A DNA stretch of 9,960 nt from assembly GCA_031401815.1 (NCBI GenBank), contig JANNRW010000003.1, forward strand, positions 1-9,960, read 5' to 3'. This document shows positions 7,801 through 9,960 of this stretch, piece after piece (within the stretch, counting starts at the first letter, position 1; every line of letters begins with the position of its first letter). Under the pieces are notes generated by a model, which was not told the origin of the DNA, ran no database searches, and saw nothing but the letters and a program-made list of their open reading frames with translations. The DNA comes from JANNRW01 sp031401815. Its GTDB lineage: Bacteria; Desulfobacterota; Desulfuromonadia; Geobacterales; DSM-12255. The position numbers and the translations under genes are program-made.

Positions 7801-8534
7801 ACCTTTTCATGATGTTTGCTGTAGGGCTTGTAAGCGAACTGGGGGATTCCACCATGAACGGCATGTTTGCAATTCATGAAGAGACTGTATGGGCTCCGAT
7901 AGAGTTGACTCTTGTCGGCTCTACATTCATGAAGGCATGGGAAACCGGCAGCAAGGAGTATTACGACTGGCGCGAGAAAGGGATCGAATTTACGGATCTT
8001 AGAAAGGCATGGGGGCGTTACAAGCCTGCAACCCTTCCTGTGACAGAATGGCGTGCCCAGGTAATCAAGCGGGCAGAAGTTGACAAACGATATAATGACG
8101 AGATCACAAAGCTTAATAAAATCAAACTGAAGTATACCAGTAATCGCTACTTTGCCTTGATAAACATCAATCCGAATGATGGAAATGCCTATCATCAGCT
8201 CGGGATCATCTATGGTGAATCAGGTGAGCTGGATGAAGCAAAAAAATACCTGGAAAAGGCCGGAGCACTTCTGCCCGGAAACCCCGAAGTAATCAACAAC
8301 CTTGCAAACCTGCAGTATCTAAAGGGTGATTATCAGGGAGCCAGAGCCTCGTATGAAAAGGCTGCTGAGCTTGATCCTGGAGACCCCTACATTCTTGTAA
8401 ATCTCTCGATCTGCTATCTGAAGCTGGATAACAAAAGCAAGGCTGCCGAGACTTTCCAGAAGGCTGTCTCTAAAGACCCTGCTCTCGTAAAGAAGCACAG
8501 GACAATTGCCATCGAATTGCTCGGGAGTATGTGA
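4824..8534 (+). CDS. Exported NHL-propeller / FN3 / transglutaminase-like / TPR protein
   Basis: This 1236-aa protein has a signal peptide (MSRAAVLIVLLFSLSATAHA, likely cleaved after A20). Residues about 24-285 and 300-568 each show about six NHL-type blades, with repeats such as IYVADNGNDRIQVFGPNG and IYVVDTNNDRIQVFNADG, suggesting two propellers. FN3-like domains follow at about 572-662 and 664-757, each ending in a YxYRVSA or YTYLVSA type strand. Residues about 758-880 look like an Ig/CARDB-type beta domain. A transglutaminase-like domain (about 895-1060) has candidate catalytic C967 in SGVCTDLVVFFSSVLEGLGI, H993 in PDHLFMMF and E1027 in VWAPIELT. About three TPRs occupy 1114-1220. The likely location is periplasmic or surface, because no membrane anchor or lipobox is seen. 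Its substrate is unknown. The large scaffold suggests protein-protein or glycan binding with peptide-bond chemistry by the transglutaminase-like fold. The start is supported by GGGGAGG (4811-4817). It may work with the small exported protein downstream. Confidence 0.88.
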   Translation: MSRAAVLIVLLFSLSATAHAAYQVKFVAEVAIEKPVHVAPDQNGNLYVTTREGTVSVHTPDGKNLLKIQGKAPDGDPLLKKPSGIAVYGENIYVCDTSLDKVLIFSRNGAYRESFGTGGSGTKELSNPDGIFVYQGIIYVADNGNDRIQVFGPNGVFLQSIGTSGSEESLLKSPTSVAVDSRGNVYAIDSKSRQVKIYRQNGAYAGKISGPVKPYSLAMADDGIFVTDIENYNITKYSFKGEKLFSFGTLGAGRVQFKEIWGIAADSFGKVYAVDREKKTVQIIATDKAGKSDLPFSVAPPTSVRWVKDYRLAVKKITWDKVYNRLYAIDPENNSIVIMREGQVEKSIKLADRNPVSVAVDSQGSPWIIDREESQLLKLDAEGKIVLKVGSSGSREGYFSKPGDLLIGKDDLIYVVDTNNDRIQVFNADGVFMNAFTAGARQLPLESPVAIDQDRKGNLYVLLDSRNSVVVIAPNGQVIKEFGGKLPGQGGLESPVSLALSGNELMVLDAGTKSVKVFTLQGEFSREFGAKGVGKGDFKRPASITILDDSRFLVSDPENKRIQELLTVYTPHAPEGIKTTEGMRSVELEWKATDESNVTSFRVFRSQESEPEYKEVATTKSNSFRDTNVLPDIQYSYRVSAVVKGGNENISIDSAVAVPQKFTPPPPKRLEAKSQEWSVDLAWQPDMQSYIDRYAVYRGNQNKELPPVLLVQTKEPFFTEGGLESDTRYTYLVSAISIDGVESEKVAVETSTIIATKPPLEIDIMEMQDIFSNTYKIYENEGIGKVRLTNNTRNAIVTLKLAFTIKEYMDFPTEIEVKNLPPGQNTEVVLKAVFNNRILEVTEDTPVQTELKATYFENQKQRSFSKNNTINLYEKHRMMWINKDRVASFVTSKDPVILEFTRSIVTQYSEIGSPLVYAAAVYDYLGYLGMTYLQHPSNPYQIVEGKTNFVDYVQYPRETLKRNSGVCTDLVVFFSSVLEGLGIRTMLLGTPDHLFMMFAVGLVSELGDSTMNGMFAIHEETVWAPIELTLVGSTFMKAWETGSKEYYDWREKGIEFTDLRKAWGRYKPATLPVTEWRAQVIKRAEVDKRYNDEITKLNKIKLKYTSNRYFALININPNDGNAYHQLGIIYGESGELDEAKKYLEKAGALLPGNPEVINNLANLQYLKGDYQGARASYEKAAELDPGDPYILVNLSICYLKLDNKSKAAETFQKAVSKDPALVKKHRTIAIELLGSM

Positions 8535-8546
8535 CAAACAAGAGTA

Positions 8547-8694
8547 TTCAGGAGTCAGGGGTCAGGAGTCAGTATAATAATCAGAATCTTTTTCTTGAGA
8601 CGCAGTCAGCATAAAAGATAACCAAAAAGGACTTAATCAGCTTCCGATTTGTCAGATTATGCTGACAACTGAATCCTGACCACAGACTACTGAA
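8547..8694. repeat. 148-bp inverted-repeat-bounded element (MITE/REP-like)
   Basis: The left end (8547-8573) and the reverse complement of the right end (8668-8694) match at 23 of 27 positions, including GGTCAGGA. An inner perfect inverted repeat, GTCAGCATAA (8605-8614) and TTATGCTGAC (8657-8666), lies between them. The left end is made of 7-bp tandem units. No coding potential is visible inside. This could be a miniature non-autonomous element or a structured intergenic repeat. No clear target-site duplication is seen, since the flanking bases are AT-rich and ambiguous. Confidence 0.6.
8548..8573 (+). repeat. Heptanucleotide tandem repeat TCAGGAG
   Basis: The stretch reads TCAGGAG, TCAGGGG, TCAGGAG and a partial TCAGT, about 3.7 copies of a 7-bp unit. 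It starts 14 nt after the stop codon of the large exported protein and makes up most of the left arm of the inverted-repeat element. Confidence 0.75.
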
Positions 8695-8789
8695 ATTACT
8701 AAAGTTGAACATCGTTGCATTTATAACCCTATCTGAATTACAATAACTACTATCCATACTGCAACTGCCGATGCCAAAGGAGATTTGCC
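8695..8789 (+). promoter_or_regulatory. Candidate promoter and Shine-Dalgarno of the small exported protein
   Basis: TACAAT (8739-8744) is a good -10 (5 of 6 bases) preceded at 18 nt by TTGCAT (8715-8720), a weak -35 (3 of 6 bases). AAAGGAGA (8776-8783) is a clear Shine-Dalgarno before ATG 8790. The promoter lies outside the inverted-repeat element. Confidence 0.35.
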
Positions 8790-9431
8790 ATGAAAAAAGT
8801 TACTGCTTCTCTGTTTTGTCTGTTATGTGCAGCAACGGTTGCTCAGGGTGAACAGGTCGGCAAGAAAGACGCATTCTGGGATAAATTGCAAAACCAGCTA
8901 GGCAAGGTTACTCCGGCAAAAAAACAGTCTACGCAGGCTATCCCCGGAGGAGTGAGAGGCGCCAAGAATGATGATGCAAAAGATATCTACTGGAAAGGGA
9001 AGGATAAGACAGTAGATATGGCTGATGAAGAGATGCAGATATTTACCCTGGCGATTGAAGCCAAGCTTAAGGGGGACAATGAGCAGGCGCTCAAGCTGTT
9101 TGAAGAGTATCTTGAGGCATATCCTCAGAGCCCCTTCCGTATAGAGGGGTTGCAGGCTGCGGAGAAGATCAGGTCTGACATTGCGTTTGCAAAAGCTCCC
9201 AAAGCTCCACCTGCTCCGCCAGTTCCAGCCACTCCTCCAGCTACGGCAGTGCAGCCTGCTCCGGCGGTTCCGACTGCGGTGCCTCCACTTCAGGGAGCTC
9301 CACAAGTCCAGGCAGCTCCGACTGGTCCGACTGCACCACCTGTCCAGACTGCTCCACCTGTTCCGCCAGCTCCACCCGCGTCGGCTGCACCGGCAGTCCT
9401 TGTTGAGGCACCTCCGGCTGTAAAACAGTAA
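8790..9431 (+). CDS. Small exported protein with a TPR-like hairpin and Pro/Ala-rich tail
   Basis: This 213-aa protein has a signal peptide (MKKVTASLFCLLCAATVAQG, likely cleaved after G20). The mature N-terminus has an amphipathic FWDKLQNQLGKVTP stretch and a polar IPGGVRGAKNDDAKDIYWKG segment. Residues about 79-131 form a helical TPR-like unit (EEMQIFTLAIEAKLKGDNEQ onward, with LFEEYLEAYPQSP), like the repeats of YbgF-type periplasmic proteins. Residues 134-213 are an unstructured tail dominated by Pro, Ala, Val and Thr with recurring APPVP-type units. I do not recognise a named family. The tail could span the periplasm or peptidoglycan, or bind partners. It follows the large exported protein on the same strand but has its own likely promoter. 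A clear AAAGGAGA precedes ATG 8790. It converges on mutS2. Confidence 0.82.
   Translation: MKKVTASLFCLLCAATVAQGEQVGKKDAFWDKLQNQLGKVTPAKKQSTQAIPGGVRGAKNDDAKDIYWKGKDKTVDMADEEMQIFTLAIEAKLKGDNEQALKLFEEYLEAYPQSPFRIEGLQAAEKIRSDIAFAKAPKAPPAPPVPATPPATAVQPAPAVPTAVPPLQGAPQVQAAPTGPTAPPVQTAPPVPPAPPASAAPAVLVEAPPAVKQ
9187..9422 (+). repeat. Low-complexity Pro/Ala-coding region
   Basis: Degenerate repeats of GCTCCACCTGTTCCGCCAG-type DNA encode the Pro/Ala tail of the small exported protein. Such regions are prone to copy-number change. The long open frames in the other frames here come from this composition. Confidence 0.7.
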
Positions 9432-9441
9432 CTATTATACC

Positions 9442-9488
9442 CTTCGACTCCGCTTGAGCGACTAGTACTGCGCCTGGCGGAGTCGAAG
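9442..9488. terminator. Perfect 12-bp palindrome between convergent genes (REP-like, possible bidirectional terminator)
   Basis: CTTCGACTCCGC (9442-9453) and GCGGAGTCGAAG (9477-9488) are perfect inverted repeats around a 23-nt loop that itself contains GCG/CGC. It sits 10 nt after the stop of the small exported protein and 5 nt from the mutS2 stop on the other strand. No T-run follows on either strand, so it is not a classical intrinsic terminator. The CTTCGACTCCGC core resembles palindromes I recall as being dispersed in many bacterial genomes, so a REP-type repeat is an equally good reading. Confidence 0.6.
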
Positions 9489-9493
9489 CATCC

Positions 9494-9960
9494 CTACTTC
9501 AGTCTTGCGAAAGTAACCCCTTCACCACCTTCAATATCGTTGCCTACACGAAACTCTGCTACAAGCTGGTGTCCGGCAAGGTATTCCCGGACTGTTTTCA
9601 TAAGCACCCCTTCCCCCTTGCCATGAATAATACGGACATTATCGACCCCCTCAAGAGCGGCCTGATCCAGAAATCTGTCAAGAAGATGGATGGCCTCTTC
9701 TGCCCGGCAACCGATAATTTTCAGCTGGCTGAAATCACTTATGTCAGCCTCATCCCTTGCAACAGAGTGCCGGATCTGTTTATTCCGGGCAATTTGCCTT
9801 TCACCTCTGGGGAGAGCCAGGGCAGAGACCAAAACCTCAATCTCAACATTCCCTGCGCGTACTCGCGCCCTCTCACCTCGCCTGTCAACTGAAAGAACAG
9901 AGACATCATGCCCCAGAGTTGTTGCAAAATAGCGCTCGCCAACATTTACAGAGTCAGGAG
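9494..9960 (-). CDS. mutS2: MutS2, C-terminal part with Smr domain (partial, runs off the window)
   Basis: The minus-strand frame is open from the right edge to TAG at 9494-9496, giving 155 C-terminal residues. The first visible part (VNVGERYFATTLGHDVSVLS and on to VEIEVLVSALALPRG) matches the beta-rich linker before the Smr domain in MutS2. The Smr domain follows, with AEEAIHLLDRFLDQA, the conserved VRIIHGKGEGVLMKTVREYL and a final EGGEGVTFARLK. MutS2 is an ATPase/endonuclease implicated in suppressing recombination or in ribosome-collision rescue. The ATPase core lies outside the window. The usual LDLR motif at the start of the Smr fold reads LKIIG here. A shorter reading starting at 9832 is only an internal fragment of the longer frame. 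Confidence 0.9.
   Translation of the reverse strand, partial: PDSVNVGERYFATTLGHDVSVLSVDRRGERARVRAGNVEIEVLVSALALPRGERQIARNKQIRHSVARDEADISDFSQLKIIGCRAEEAIHLLDRFLDQAALEGVDNVRIIHGKGEGVLMKTVREYLAGHQLVAEFRVGNDIEGGEGVTFARLK

Noticed and set aside
8588..8592. T5 run after the large exported protein as a terminator
   Set aside because: No stable GC-rich hairpin directly precedes it.
9569..9892. Plus-strand open frame of 107 codons opposite mutS2
   Set aside because: The minus strand carries clear MutS2 Smr homology, and the plus frame is a shadow of it.
9949..9960. AGAGTCAGGAG at the window end as another copy of the heptamer repeat
   Set aside because: It lies within the mutS2 coding frame and is a single short match, so chance is the simpler explanation.

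Overview
The window looks like chromosomal DNA from a Geobacter-type deltaproteobacterium (Geobacterales/Desulfuromonadia). This rests on the style of the DnaG, RpoD and MutS2 proteins, the many exported multidomain NHL/FN3/TPR-type proteins, and the MshEN-receiver fusion. It is an inference from protein style; no database search was possible.

Layout. Positions 1-148 hold the last 48 codons of an unidentified upstream gene, possibly CvpA-like. It is followed 5 nt later by dnaG (primase, 154-1893) and then rpoD (housekeeping sigma factor, 1960-3720), which together form a macromolecular-synthesis type operon. A hairpin with a short T-run (3729-3762) sits between rpoD and a 290-aa protein (3775-4647). 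That protein joins a type II secretion ATPase N-terminal (MshEN-like) domain to a receiver domain that lacks the phosphoacceptor Asp. After a 176-nt gap comes a 1236-aa exported protein (4824-8534) with this order: signal peptide, two six-bladed NHL-type propellers, two FN3 domains, an Ig/CARDB-like domain, a transglutaminase-like domain and TPRs. A 255-nt gap follows that contains a 148-bp element bounded by 27-bp imperfect inverted repeats. Next is a small exported protein (8790-9431) with one TPR-like helical hairpin and a Pro/Ala-rich tail. It converges on the 3' end of mutS2 (9494 to the window edge, minus strand), with a perfect 12-bp palindrome between the two stop codons.

How the genes work together. 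dnaG and rpoD are core replication and transcription genes, and the first part of the window is ordinary. The downstream part is more accessory in character. The pseudo-receiver protein is probably a c-di-GMP- or protein-interaction-type regulator. The large exported protein and the small Pro-rich exported protein lie in tandem and may act together in the periplasm or at the envelope. The transglutaminase-like and TPR parts suggest peptide or protein processing, or assembly, on a large scaffold. Nothing here is a defence, CRISPR or phage system. The least-described items are the propeller/transglutaminase/TPR protein with its small neighbour, the degenerate receiver, and the inverted-repeat element.
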